NCBI GenBank assembly: GCA_015069695.1
Contig: JADCRZ010000013.1
Coordinates: 1-64,000, forward strand
Length of the DNA stretch: 64,000 nucleotides
Source of the DNA: Williamsia sp.
GTDB lineage: Bacteria; Bacteroidota; Bacteroidia; Chitinophagales; Chitinophagaceae
Direction of reading: 5' to 3'
Of the stretch, positions 9,057 through 17,049 are shown piece after piece (the first letter of the stretch is position 1; each line of letters starts with the position of its first letter). The position numbers and the translations under genes are program-made. The notes under the pieces were generated by a model that searched no databases, was not told the origin of the DNA, and saw only the letters and a list, made by a program, of their open reading frames with translations.

Positions 9057-11435
9057 TCATTCTGTTCGTAAATTATGAACGGGATTTGCATGGGCTGCTT
9101 TGAGTGTTTGGGAAAGAATGGTCGTAAGGCCTAAAAACAGGATAAGGGTTACGCTGGCAAATATTTCCAGGAAGCCAATTTGTACGCTGTAATGCTGGAT
9201 GCTTACCAGCAGGTGATCCATCAGAAAATAGACGGCCGGAACAGTGAAGATGCTGGCAATAAGCACCAGACTGATAAAATCTTTGGATAACAAAAACACG
9301 AGGCTTTCGGATGATGCGCCCATTACTTTTCTGATGCCTATTTCCTTGACGCGTTTCTTTATCGTAAACGTTACCGTGCCTAACAAACCCAGGCATGCCA
9401 CTGTAATTGCCAGCAACCCCAGAAATCCCCATAGCTTCATCATCGTTTTATAAAAGCTATAGGCCTCTTTGATTTCAGCGGAAAAAAGTTGTGCAGTGAA
9501 TTTGCCTTCGCCGCCTAGTTTTTTCCATGCTCTTTCCATTGCTTGCAGGTTGCCGGCTGCTCCCCCAGATTTTAATTTCAGGTTGGCATATACAAACCTG
9601 TCAGGAGTATACTCGAAAAAGAAATTTTTTACAGGTTCCTTGAGGCCTGCATAATGAAAATCTTTCAAAACGCCCGCGATCCTGACTTCTCTTCCATCTG
9701 TTAACACAAATGATCTGTTGAGCGCAGCAAATGGATCTTTTAAATGCAAGCTTTTCACGAACTCTTCATTTACAACGATCAGCCGCGAATTTGCTGCACC
9801 ATTCTCCCCAAAACCCTTTCCGGCAAGAAGTTTCAGTTTCATGTTAGAGATGTAATCTTCATCTATCGACATGGATGATGCCTCTATTGAATCAGACAGG
9901 TCTGGTGTTTTAATTTGCTGTTCCGCAGCTGCACCGATCCCAAGAATATGCGATGACATGGATATGCTATGTACGGATGGGATCTTTCCGTATTCATTTT
10001 TAAATAGCTGCGGATCAACGTGCTGTAATTCAACATCGAGCACGTTCTGTTGTTCAAATCCGAAATCATAATTGACCGAGTATTGATATTGCCGGATCAC
10101 GATGATGACGGCCATGATAAATCCCAGGGAAAGTACGAACTGAAGGGTTAAAACAAGCTTGCGGAAAAATGAGCCGCCGCTGCTCTTTACTTCTTTGCCT
10201 TTTAAAGCACTGATTGGTGAAAGCCGGGAGAAGTAAAGGGCCGGAACAATACCGGCAGCCATACCAACCACGACCGCAAATAAAAAGAACCCGGTAAAGG
10301 TGGGCAGGGTAGGTGATAAATCCATCGGGGAAGTTTCAACCAGCTGGCTTAATAAGTTACCCCGTATGATCTCAAACAGGGGATAGGAGAGAAGCAGGGC
10401 CAGTAGCACAATAATCACTGATTCTACAATGAACTGGGAAAAGATCTGCTTTTTTTGTCCTCCCATCACCTTTCTAACCCCAATTTCTTTCATTCGCTCC
10501 AGCGATTGCGAAATAGCCAGACTGGCATAGTTTGAACAAGCTGGTACCAGCACGATCAGCGTCAGCAAACCTAAGATCAGAAGTCCCTGGTAACCCCAGT
10601 TCGGACCGATTGGATTATATAGTTCAGGACCCGGTACAATTTTATGCAAAGATTGAAGCGCAAAGGATGCTTTTATTTGCTGTTTCGCATATTTCTGTCT
10701 TGCCAGTTCTTTCAGATCATGTTCAATGTTACCGGGCTCGGTCCCTTCGGAGAGAAGAAGATACACATACGAATTTGAGAATGATTTCCAACTTTCTTCG
10801 TACTCTGGAAAAGCAGTCCCTTTATAAGATCTTAGCGTGGCATAAGATGCAACTGCATCAAATTGCATGTGTGAGTTTACAGGAAGGTCTTTAAAGATAC
10901 CGGTAATCACAAAATCTCCATAGGGCGCCATGCTGATTACTTCACCCATGGCGTCTTTCTTGCCAAAAAATTTTGTGGCTTCCGATTCAGAAATAACAAG
11001 TGCATTCGGTTTATTAAGGGCGGTCAACTTGTTTCCCCGCAGAAGCGGAAAGTTGAATACCTGCAGAAATTCAGGGTCTGCAAAATAGCCCTGCAGCCCG
11101 ATCTTTTTTTCGTGATAGATCGCCTCACCACCGAGTGATCCGTCTATACGGACTGCTTTTTCTACTCCTGTGATGCCTTCCTGTATTTTTTGTGCAATAC
11201 CGGCAGGAGCCGATGCATACCGGGGATTTTCTATATTGTCATTGACTTGTGTCGTTACCCTGTAGATGCGGTCCTTCAGAGGATGAAAGCCATCATAGCC
11301 GGAAAGAAAGACGAGCAATGCAACATATAACAAGCTGAGCGACATGCCAAGGGCAAGGCCGATCACATTGAGCAGGGTGAAGAATTTGTTCTTGGAAAGA
11401 TTACGGATAGCTATCTTGAAAAAACTTCTAAACAT
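9057..11435 (-). CDS. MacB/FtsX-type ABC transporter permease (orphan)
   Basis: Inner-membrane permease of 792 residues with the duplicated MacB architecture. It has an N-terminal transmembrane helix (FKIAIRNLSKNKFFTLLNVIGLALG), a periplasmic MacB_PCD domain to about residue 270, an FtsX three-helix block with ERMKEIGVRKVMG, a second periplasmic domain, and a C-terminal FtsX block with KKRVKEIGIRKVMGAS. It ends in NPVHNLRTE. No ATPase, adaptor or outer-membrane channel gene lies nearby. Members of this group in Bacteroidetes are thought to work in efflux or envelope mechanotransmission with an ATPase encoded elsewhere. The upstream open frame was trimmed to the Met at 11435, where the conserved MFRSFFKIAIRN begins. 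A conserved inverted repeat and sigma-54-like element lie upstream at 11649-11731. Confidence 0.93.
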   Translation of the reverse strand: MFRSFFKIAIRNLSKNKFFTLLNVIGLALGMSLSLLYVALLVFLSGYDGFHPLKDRIYRVTTQVNDNIENPRYASAPAGIAQKIQEGITGVEKAVRIDGSLGGEAIYHEKKIGLQGYFADPEFLQVFNFPLLRGNKLTALNKPNALVISESEATKFFGKKDAMGEVISMAPYGDFVITGIFKDLPVNSHMQFDAVASYATLRSYKGTAFPEYEESWKSFSNSYVYLLLSEGTEPGNIEHDLKELARQKYAKQQIKASFALQSLHKIVPGPELYNPIGPNWGYQGLLILGLLTLIVLVPACSNYASLAISQSLERMKEIGVRKVMGGQKKQIFSQFIVESVIIVLLALLLSYPLFEIIRGNLLSQLVETSPMDLSPTLPTFTGFFLFAVVVGMAAGIVPALYFSRLSPISALKGKEVKSSGGSFFRKLVLTLQFVLSLGFIMAVIIVIRQYQYSVNYDFGFEQQNVLDVELQHVDPQLFKNEYGKIPSVHSISMSSHILGIGAAAEQQIKTPDLSDSIEASSMSIDEDYISNMKLKLLAGKGFGENGAANSRLIVVNEEFVKSLHLKDPFAALNRSFVLTDGREVRIAGVLKDFHYAGLKEPVKNFFFEYTPDRFVYANLKLKSGGAAGNLQAMERAWKKLGGEGKFTAQLFSAEIKEAYSFYKTMMKLWGFLGLLAITVACLGLLGTVTFTIKKRVKEIGIRKVMGASSESLVFLLSKDFISLVLIASIFTVPAVYFLMDHLLVSIQHYSVQIGFLEIFASVTLILFLGLTTILSQTLKAAHANPVHNLRTE

Positions 11436-11648
11436 AATATAACTGATTTGATGGGCATGGTTCTGATGATCCGCGCGCTGCTGCTTACCTGTTGATGGCA
11501 AACGGCTATACGATCAATCGACTTCCGCTTGGTAAAGGGGTGGGTTGCTGCCATCATGTATTATATGTATGCATTTCGTATACTGCTTTTCACCACCGCA
11601 CACCACCTGATTCATTTCAATATTTTTTGCACTTGAAAGCGTTGTGTA

Positions 11649-11731
11649 AAGGAAGATCGTGCCAGCTCACTAGGTTTTGAAAATCAGTTTGTTGAATACA
11701 GCGTCGGATTATGATTGTACGGTATCGTACA
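11649..11731 (-). promoter_or_regulatory. Conserved upstream inverted repeat plus sigma-54-like promoter for permease
   Basis: Read on the minus strand, a 16-bp inverted repeat TGTACGATACCGTACA (11716-11731) is followed after exactly 50 bases by CTGGCACGATCTTCCTT (11649-11665). The latter has a perfect sigma-54 -24 half (TGGCACG) and an imperfect -12 half (TTCC where TTGC is expected). The same arrangement with the same 50-bp spacing occurs before the permease genes at 49369 and 53532. The predicted start of transcription leaves a leader of about 200 bases. The activator would be an NtrC-type protein, not encoded in this window. Confidence 0.5.
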
Positions 11732-11798
11732 GTGGATGTACAGGATTGATACGGACTTGATGACCAATAGGAAAAGTTCCGGGTTGGTTAAACGCGGA

Positions 11799-11845
11799 AA
11801 AGCTTTATGATAAAAGCGCTCTATCCTCTTTTATCATAAAGCTTT
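11799..11845 (-). terminator. Perfect 18-bp inverted repeat, possible terminator of GH5-like gene
   Basis: AAAGCTTTATGATAAAAG at 11799-11816 pairs perfectly with 11828-11845 around an 11-base loop. It lies just past the stop codon of the minus-strand GH5-like gene, so a termination or mRNA-end-protecting role is likely. The stem is AT-rich and there is no long U tract, so this is not a textbook terminator. Imperfect 18-base direct repeats (GGGTTGGTTAAACGCGGA at 11781 and GGGTTGTGTAAACGGTGA at 11846, 14 of 18 identical) flank it. Confidence 0.5.
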
Positions 11846-11901
11846 GGGTTGTGTAAACGGTGAACTCATTTTCCTTACTGCATTGCTCGCCGCTGGGTTT
11901 C

Positions 11902-13047
11902 TCAGTTTGCGTGTATGCCTTCCTTTGTCAGTTTGCGAATAGCCTCTACTTCTTCCGGCTTGTACGGCGTGCCATCTTTTTGAAAGATATCGTGAAACCA
12001 GAGCGGGGGTTCGGAGGTATAGGTTTTTGTCCAGCTGTCCCAGGGATAAATGGTTTGGCTCTTTCCGTTTACAAATCCCCAGTTGTACATGGCAACATGG
12101 TATTTCTGGGCTATGGGCAGGAAACCCTGGAACATGCTTCCGTTCGGGCGGGCCATGTACTCCGTACAAAGGATCGGCTTGTTATACCTTTGCAGAAGCC
12201 GGATCCGCTTTTCAAATTCCTGCGGGGTATCATAGTTGTGAAACGAGATGATGTCGGATTCTTCCAGCTGAAGTTTTTCTATCGGCTTTAATTCGCTGGG
12301 AGATGACCAGTCTCCCGCCCATATACCTGAAGTCAGCGGCTGGGCGGGGTTTACTGAGCGGGACCATTCAAAGGTCTTTTTCAGCAGGGGAAGGACGTAT
12401 GCTACCTTGTTGGGGATTTCAACCTTTTCGTAAGAGGCGCCGGTCATGTTATCCGGTTCGTTCCAGACATCCCATCCCAGAATCCTTGGATCAGTTGCAA
12501 ACTTGGAAACAACCCCTTTCACATATTTTTCAAGGCGGGGATACTGGGTCGAATCTTTTAAGGCGTACTGACCCGGACTTTGTACCCATCCTGAATTGTG
12601 CACATGCGGTTTGGGCTCGCGCTGTTTGCCGGACTTGGGAAAAGGATCCCAGCAGGAGTCGAAAAGAACAAACAAAGGCTTGATGCCGTGGCGTTGGGCT
12701 ATTTGCAGGAAGACGTCCATTCTTTTGTAGAAACCTGCTGCGTCTTGCTGGTGGAGGAGATCGTGCAGAAACACGCGCATCGTGTTCATGCCGATCGCTT
12801 GGGCCCAGCCTAATTCCCGGTTGATGGTTGCCGTATCAAATGTTTCTGCCTGCCACATTTCCAACTGGTTGATGGCCGAACTCGTGATAAAATTGGCACC
12901 TACCAGCCATCCTTGTTTGGCGTACCAGGTATTTGCTTGCTGGGAGGTCCATATGTCCCGCTGGCGACCATGGGAGGTCTTCTGAACGGAACAGGTAACA
13001 GACAGAAGCGAGATCAGCAAGATAAAAATAGGGGTCCTGAGTTTCAT
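11902..13047 (-). CDS. GH5-like (clan GH-A) glycoside hydrolase lipoprotein
   Basis: Predicted (alpha/beta)8-barrel retaining glycosidase of 381 residues, with a signal peptide and lipobox SVTC (Cys19), so probably anchored in the outer membrane or periplasm. The acid/base Glu is E197 in GWDVWNEP and the nucleophile Glu is E296 in ILCTEYMARP, 99 residues apart as in GH5 and related clan GH-A families. FHNYD before the nucleophile is the usual substrate-contact His-Asn-Tyr strand. Substrate could be a beta-mannan, beta-glucan or xylan-type chain; the sequence does not decide. The gene is divergent from a SusC/SusD pair with 766 bp between them, which suggests it belongs to that locus. Confidence 0.82.
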   Translation of the reverse strand: MKLRTPIFILLISLLSVTCSVQKTSHGRQRDIWTSQQANTWYAKQGWLVGANFITSSAINQLEMWQAETFDTATINRELGWAQAIGMNTMRVFLHDLLHQQDAAGFYKRMDVFLQIAQRHGIKPLFVLFDSCWDPFPKSGKQREPKPHVHNSGWVQSPGQYALKDSTQYPRLEKYVKGVVSKFATDPRILGWDVWNEPDNMTGASYEKVEIPNKVAYVLPLLKKTFEWSRSVNPAQPLTSGIWAGDWSSPSELKPIEKLQLEESDIISFHNYDTPQEFEKRIRLLQRYNKPILCTEYMARPNGSMFQGFLPIAQKYHVAMYNWGFVNGKSQTIYPWDSWTKTYTSEPPLWFHDIFQKDGTPYKPEEVEAIRKLTKEGIHAN

Positions 13048-13448
13048 TGACGGGAGTTTAACGCATGTGAAAATAAAGGAAAAAATGATGGAAGATAAAT
13101 GCGTGCTTACGGCAGCTCAAAAATGATTGGACGTTGATTGCTCGCGCATCACCCAGAAAAGGGAGCAGACACTTCACCCACTCTGCATCATCCTTTCCAG
13201 GTATTTTTGTCTTCTTAGCTTTTCGGTTGTGTACTAACTGATGATGTCTTGAATTTCTTAAAGCTGGTAGATTGATGATGCTGGAAATTTGCCTGACAAA
13301 GAAAGATAATTATAGAATGCTGTAATTCATAGGGTTGTTCATATAAATGATTGATTTATCCCTTAACCTTATACAATGTATTACAATCCGGTATGTTCAG
13401 ATTATCATACTTGAGCGCATAAACTGATGGAAGTTTTAAGAAAATTTA

Positions 13449-13487
13449 CACAATCGGTTGTTTTAATTCTAAGTTTTACTATTTTAG
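13449..13487 (+). promoter_or_regulatory. Promoter of SusC gene with overlapping LacI-type operator
   Basis: CACAATCGGTTGTT at 13449-13462 contains the LacI-family core AAnCGnTT (AATCGGTT). Its GTTG (13457-13460) is placed as a -33 element, followed by a 19-base spacer and TATTTTAG (13480-13487), close to the -7 consensus TAnnTTTG. The same GTTG-N19-TATYTTAG arrangement with the same operator core occurs before the SusC gene at 54349. A repressor bound here would cover the -33 element. The implied leader is about 320 bases. Confidence 0.55.
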
Positions 13488-13693
13488 CGGTCGATAAGGA
13501 GATTGCTCCCTGTTTTTAAATCAACGAACCATGTTGCCAGATTGCTTCAATACCACCACGCACCAATATGCTCCCAATTCAGCCCCAGTTTTTCGATCGG
13601 GGGCTTCCTATGATCTGTTCCGTTAGTTAAGTAGCCGTATTGATGCCGGATTACCGGCTCATCAGGCTTTTAAAAGTTGTTTCATGTGATTAC

Positions 13694-13707
13694 CGCAACC
13701 GGTTGTG
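13694..13707 (+). promoter_or_regulatory. Second LacI-type operator candidate in the SusC leader
   Basis: CGCAACCGGTTGTG contains a perfect 10-bp palindrome CAACCGGTTG and fits seven of ten defined positions of the LacI-family consensus TGnAAnCGnTTnCA. It lies about 245 bp downstream of the first site and 107 bp before the SusC start, a layout that could allow looping or a roadblock. Confidence 0.35.
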
Positions 13708-13813
13708 AGCGACAAGCTCGCTGCCGCAAAGGACCGGTTTTCTCATTCACCCTTGTTTGCAGTTCATGCCATTTTATATCTCCCCATTACTTTACCAATC
13801 AAATCAATCAGGA

Positions 13814-16800
13814 ATGAACCATTTTGTATCCGCTACCGGATCATCTCCCCATTTTTTGCTACATGATCCGGCAGCCTCATCCGGCCCTTTTTCGGCCAAA
13901 TATACCCGGAAAGGACGCTTGCTGCTGCATGCGCTCCTGGCCTGTCTGGTGCTTCTCTGCGGATTGTCTGCCTCCTTTGCGCAAACCGCTCCCCTCACTG
14001 TTTCCGGAACGGTCACCGACACCAAAGGCGAACCCTTGGCCCGCGTAGGCGTAGAGATCGAAGGTGCCGGCAAAGGCACCATGACCGATGACAAAGGCGC
14101 TTACCGCATTGCTGTTCCGCGCAACGGAACCCTGGTGTTTTCCTATGTCGGCTATGACGCACAGCGCATTGCAGTAAGCAACCGCACCGGCATCAACGTT
14201 TCCCTGGAAACAGCCGGCTCCGGCAAACTCAACGAAGTTGTTGTGGTTGGATATGGCACCATGAAGAAAAAAGACCTTACCGGCGCCATCGGATCCATCA
14301 AAACCGACAAGCTGGAAAAAGAAAGTCCCCGCTCCGTACAGGACCTTCTGCGCGGTAACATGCCCGGCCTGAACATCGCGCAGTCAAACGACGCCCAGCC
14401 GAGTGCCAGCCTGCAAATCAGGGGACAACGTTCTCTCAAAGCAGACAATGAACCCCTGGTAGTGGTAGATGGCGTTATTTTCTTTGGCGGACTTACCGAG
14501 ATCAATCCGATGGATGTGGAACAGGTTGACGTGCTGAAAGACGCCTCCTCGGCCGCTATCTACGGCGCGAAATCCGCCAACGGCGTGATCATCATTACCA
14601 CCAAAAAAGGCCGTGCAGGCAAGCCGACCGTCAGACTGAACGTATCACAAGGAATGGTGACGATGGGCGCTAACCGGCCTGTATACGATGCCAACGGGTA
14701 TATCCAGTTCCGTCAAGACCTGTTCAACAGCTCCAGCCGCTTCGCAAATCCGGGCAAATACATAAACCCAACTCCTGCCAATCTTTCCAAATACGGCCTT
14801 ACCTATGCCCAATGGCGTGCGTATGACGCCCTCACCGGTACCGACCAGGACATCTGGCTTCAACGCATCGGCTTGTACGACCAGGAAAGAGCCAATTATG
14901 CCGCCGGCAAAACATTCGATTGGTATGATTATTCTTTTCAAAACGGACTGAACCAGAATTATGATGTAAGCACCTCCGGCCGCTCTGAAAATTTCAATTA
15001 TTATTTCTCGCTCGGTGCCCAGAAAAACACGGGCGTAATTGTGGCAGATAAATTCCGCGCTTACCGGGGCAACCTGAAGTTGGAAGGCAAGGTAAACCGG
15101 TGGATGACCACTTCGGTGAACATCAATTTCCAGGACCGGACCGATGCCGACTTTGCCGTAGACTGGGGCGCACAAATTATTAACAACTCCCCGTTTGCGC
15201 TTGCCTACGACAGCAATGGCGCTTACACACGTCACCCGATGGGAGAGAACCTGAACAAGGGCACCAACAGTCTGTACACCAACCAGTTCAAAAAGCAGGA
15301 TAAAAAGGTAACAGTGCTGAACACGATCCTCAGCGAAAACATCAAGCTGCCGTTCAACATCACATACACCCTCAACTTCTCCCCGCGCTTATCGTGGAGC
15401 TATAACCGTTATGCGGAATCTTCCAGGAATCCAGACTGGTCAGACAACGGAAAAGCTATCCGTGAGAATACCAAGAATTTCGACTGGCAGGTTGATAACA
15501 TCATCAAATGGAGCAAGACCATCGCCGACAGGCATTATTTTGATGTGACCCTGCTGCAAAACGCAGAAGAGCACAGATCATGGTATGAAGGCGTGACCGC
15601 CGTTGATTTCAGTCCGACCGACGTGCTGGGTTACGGCAATATCGGCGCCGCCAATCCTACCAAGTCGAGCTTCTCGAGCAACGACACCCACAGCACGGGT
15701 GATGCCCTTATGGCCCGCCTGTTCTATTCTTACGACAGCCGCTATATGTTCACCGGTTCGGTGCGGCGCGACGGCTACTCGGCCTTTGGTAAATCAAACC
15801 CCCGCGCTACTTTCACCTCCCTGGCTTTTGCGTGGAACTTCGGCCAGGAGAAATTCTTTAAATGGAGCCCCCTCAGTACCGGCAAGCTTCGCCTGTCTTA
15901 CGGACAGAACGGCAACCGCTCTATCGGTATTTACCAGGCCCTTTCGAACCTGACAACCGGTTCCGGCCGCTATGCCTATGTGCAATCCAATGGTACAGTA
16001 TACGAGCTGTCGCAATTATATACCGACCGCATGGCGAACTACGGATTGAAATGGGAGGCAACTACTTCCGGCAATATCGGACTTGATTTTGGCTTTCTCG
16101 GCAATAGGATCAATGGAAGTATTGACGCATACTACATGCCCACTACAGACCTGCTGGTAGACCAGAGCCTTCCCGGCATCACGGGTTTCAGCACAGTTAC
16201 TTCCAACCTGGGTGAAGTGGTGAACAAAGGACTTGAAGTAGCGATCAACTCGGTGAATATGCGTAAGCCTAATTTCAACTGGTCAACCACCCTGGGCTTC
16301 TCAGCCAACCGCAATACCATCAAGCATCTGTATTATACATACAAAGATGTACTGGATGCCAGCGGACATGTGGTAGACCGCCAGGAGATCAACGACATCG
16401 CCAATGGCTGGTTTATCGGGCATGATATTGCGTCTATCTGGACATACAAGACCCTGGGCATCTGGCAAAAAGGAGAAGAAACCCAGGCTGCCAAATACGG
16501 CGAGATCCCGGGAGATGTGAAAGTGCAGGATGTGAACGGCGACGGCAAATTTACCAATGACGACAAGCAGTTCCTCGGTTATACAACGCCCCGTTACCGG
16601 TTCAACCTGCGCAACGATTTCACCCTGTTTAAAAACTTTGATCTCACGGTCAATGTGTATTCTTATCTCGGACAGAAAGCCACCAGCACCGATTATATGA
16701 ACAACAGCGGCGCCAACACCGACCGTACCAGCTCATATGTCCGTGAATACTGGACGCCTGAAAACCCGTCCAATACTTTCGCCAGATTAAACTCAACCAA

Positions 16801-17038
16801 CCCGTCGAACGTTGGCCCGGCCCGGGTAATCAGCAAATCTTTTGTACGCTTCGACAATATCGGTCTTTCTTATCTGCTGCCGGCCCGCATTTCCAAGATG
16901 GCAGACATCAGCCAGTTCAGGGTTTCTGCAGGCGTGCGGAATGCAGCCGTATGGGCACCATCCTGGCAGTACTGGGATCCGGAAATTACCGGCCCGATGC
17001 CCCGTACCTATACGCTTTCCCTTAGTGTTACTTTCTAA
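13814..17038 (+). CDS. SusC/RagA-like TonB-linked outer membrane transporter
   Basis: Full-length outer-membrane TonB-dependent glycan importer, 1074 residues from the ATG at 13814. The open frame extends upstream to a TTG at 13757, but 13814 leaves a 40-residue basic n-region before the hydrophobic signal core LLLHALLACLVLLCG and cleavage near SFAQ. A carboxypeptidase-regulatory-like domain follows (TVSGTVTDTKGEPLARVGVEI, FSYVGYDAQ). The plug starts at GYGTMKKKDLTGAI and has VLKDASSAAIYGAKSANG. The barrel ends in LSVTF with C-terminal Phe. The SusD partner follows after 11 bp. The gene appears richer in GCC/CGC/ACC-type codons than the neighbouring permease and HTCS genes, perhaps reflecting high expression or separate origin; this is an impression by eye. 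Confidence 0.96.
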   Translation: MNHFVSATGSSPHFLLHDPAASSGPFSAKYTRKGRLLLHALLACLVLLCGLSASFAQTAPLTVSGTVTDTKGEPLARVGVEIEGAGKGTMTDDKGAYRIAVPRNGTLVFSYVGYDAQRIAVSNRTGINVSLETAGSGKLNEVVVVGYGTMKKKDLTGAIGSIKTDKLEKESPRSVQDLLRGNMPGLNIAQSNDAQPSASLQIRGQRSLKADNEPLVVVDGVIFFGGLTEINPMDVEQVDVLKDASSAAIYGAKSANGVIIITTKKGRAGKPTVRLNVSQGMVTMGANRPVYDANGYIQFRQDLFNSSSRFANPGKYINPTPANLSKYGLTYAQWRAYDALTGTDQDIWLQRIGLYDQERANYAAGKTFDWYDYSFQNGLNQNYDVSTSGRSENFNYYFSLGAQKNTGVIVADKFRAYRGNLKLEGKVNRWMTTSVNINFQDRTDADFAVDWGAQIINNSPFALAYDSNGAYTRHPMGENLNKGTNSLYTNQFKKQDKKVTVLNTILSENIKLPFNITYTLNFSPRLSWSYNRYAESSRNPDWSDNGKAIRENTKNFDWQVDNIIKWSKTIADRHYFDVTLLQNAEEHRSWYEGVTAVDFSPTDVLGYGNIGAANPTKSSFSSNDTHSTGDALMARLFYSYDSRYMFTGSVRRDGYSAFGKSNPRATFTSLAFAWNFGQEKFFKWSPLSTGKLRLSYGQNGNRSIGIYQALSNLTTGSGRYAYVQSNGTVYELSQLYTDRMANYGLKWEATTSGNIGLDFGFLGNRINGSIDAYYMPTTDLLVDQSLPGITGFSTVTSNLGEVVNKGLEVAINSVNMRKPNFNWSTTLGFSANRNTIKHLYYTYKDVLDASGHVVDRQEINDIANGWFIGHDIASIWTYKTLGIWQKGEETQAAKYGEIPGDVKVQDVNGDGKFTNDDKQFLGYTTPRYRFNLRNDFTLFKNFDLTVNVYSYLGQKATSTDYMNNSGANTDRTSSYVREYWTPENPSNTFARLNSTNPSNVGPARVISKSFVRFDNIGLSYLLPARISKMADISQFRVSAGVRNAAVWAPSWQYWDPEITGPMPRTYTLSLSVTF

Positions 17039-17049
17039 ACTTGAAACAG

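Larger units (their letters stand above)
11436..11901. other. Intergenic region between GH5-like gene and permease gene
   Basis: About 466 bases on the 5' side of the permease gene and the 3' side of the GH5-like gene, both on the minus strand. It holds the inverted-repeat/sigma-54-like promoter unit (11649-11731) and a perfect 18-bp inverted repeat (11799-11845). No gene was recognised in it. Confidence 0.6.
13048..13813. other. Divergent regulatory region between GH5-like gene and SusC gene
   Basis: A 766-base region without a recognised gene. It holds a LacI-type operator overlapping a promoter (13449-13487) for the plus-strand SusC gene, a second palindromic operator-like site in the leader (13694-13707), and a GC-rich hairpin in the leader (AGCCCC 13581-13586 with GGGGCT 13600-13605). 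The 13048-13440 part is AT-rich and would hold the GH5-like promoter; none could be fixed. Confidence 0.6.
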
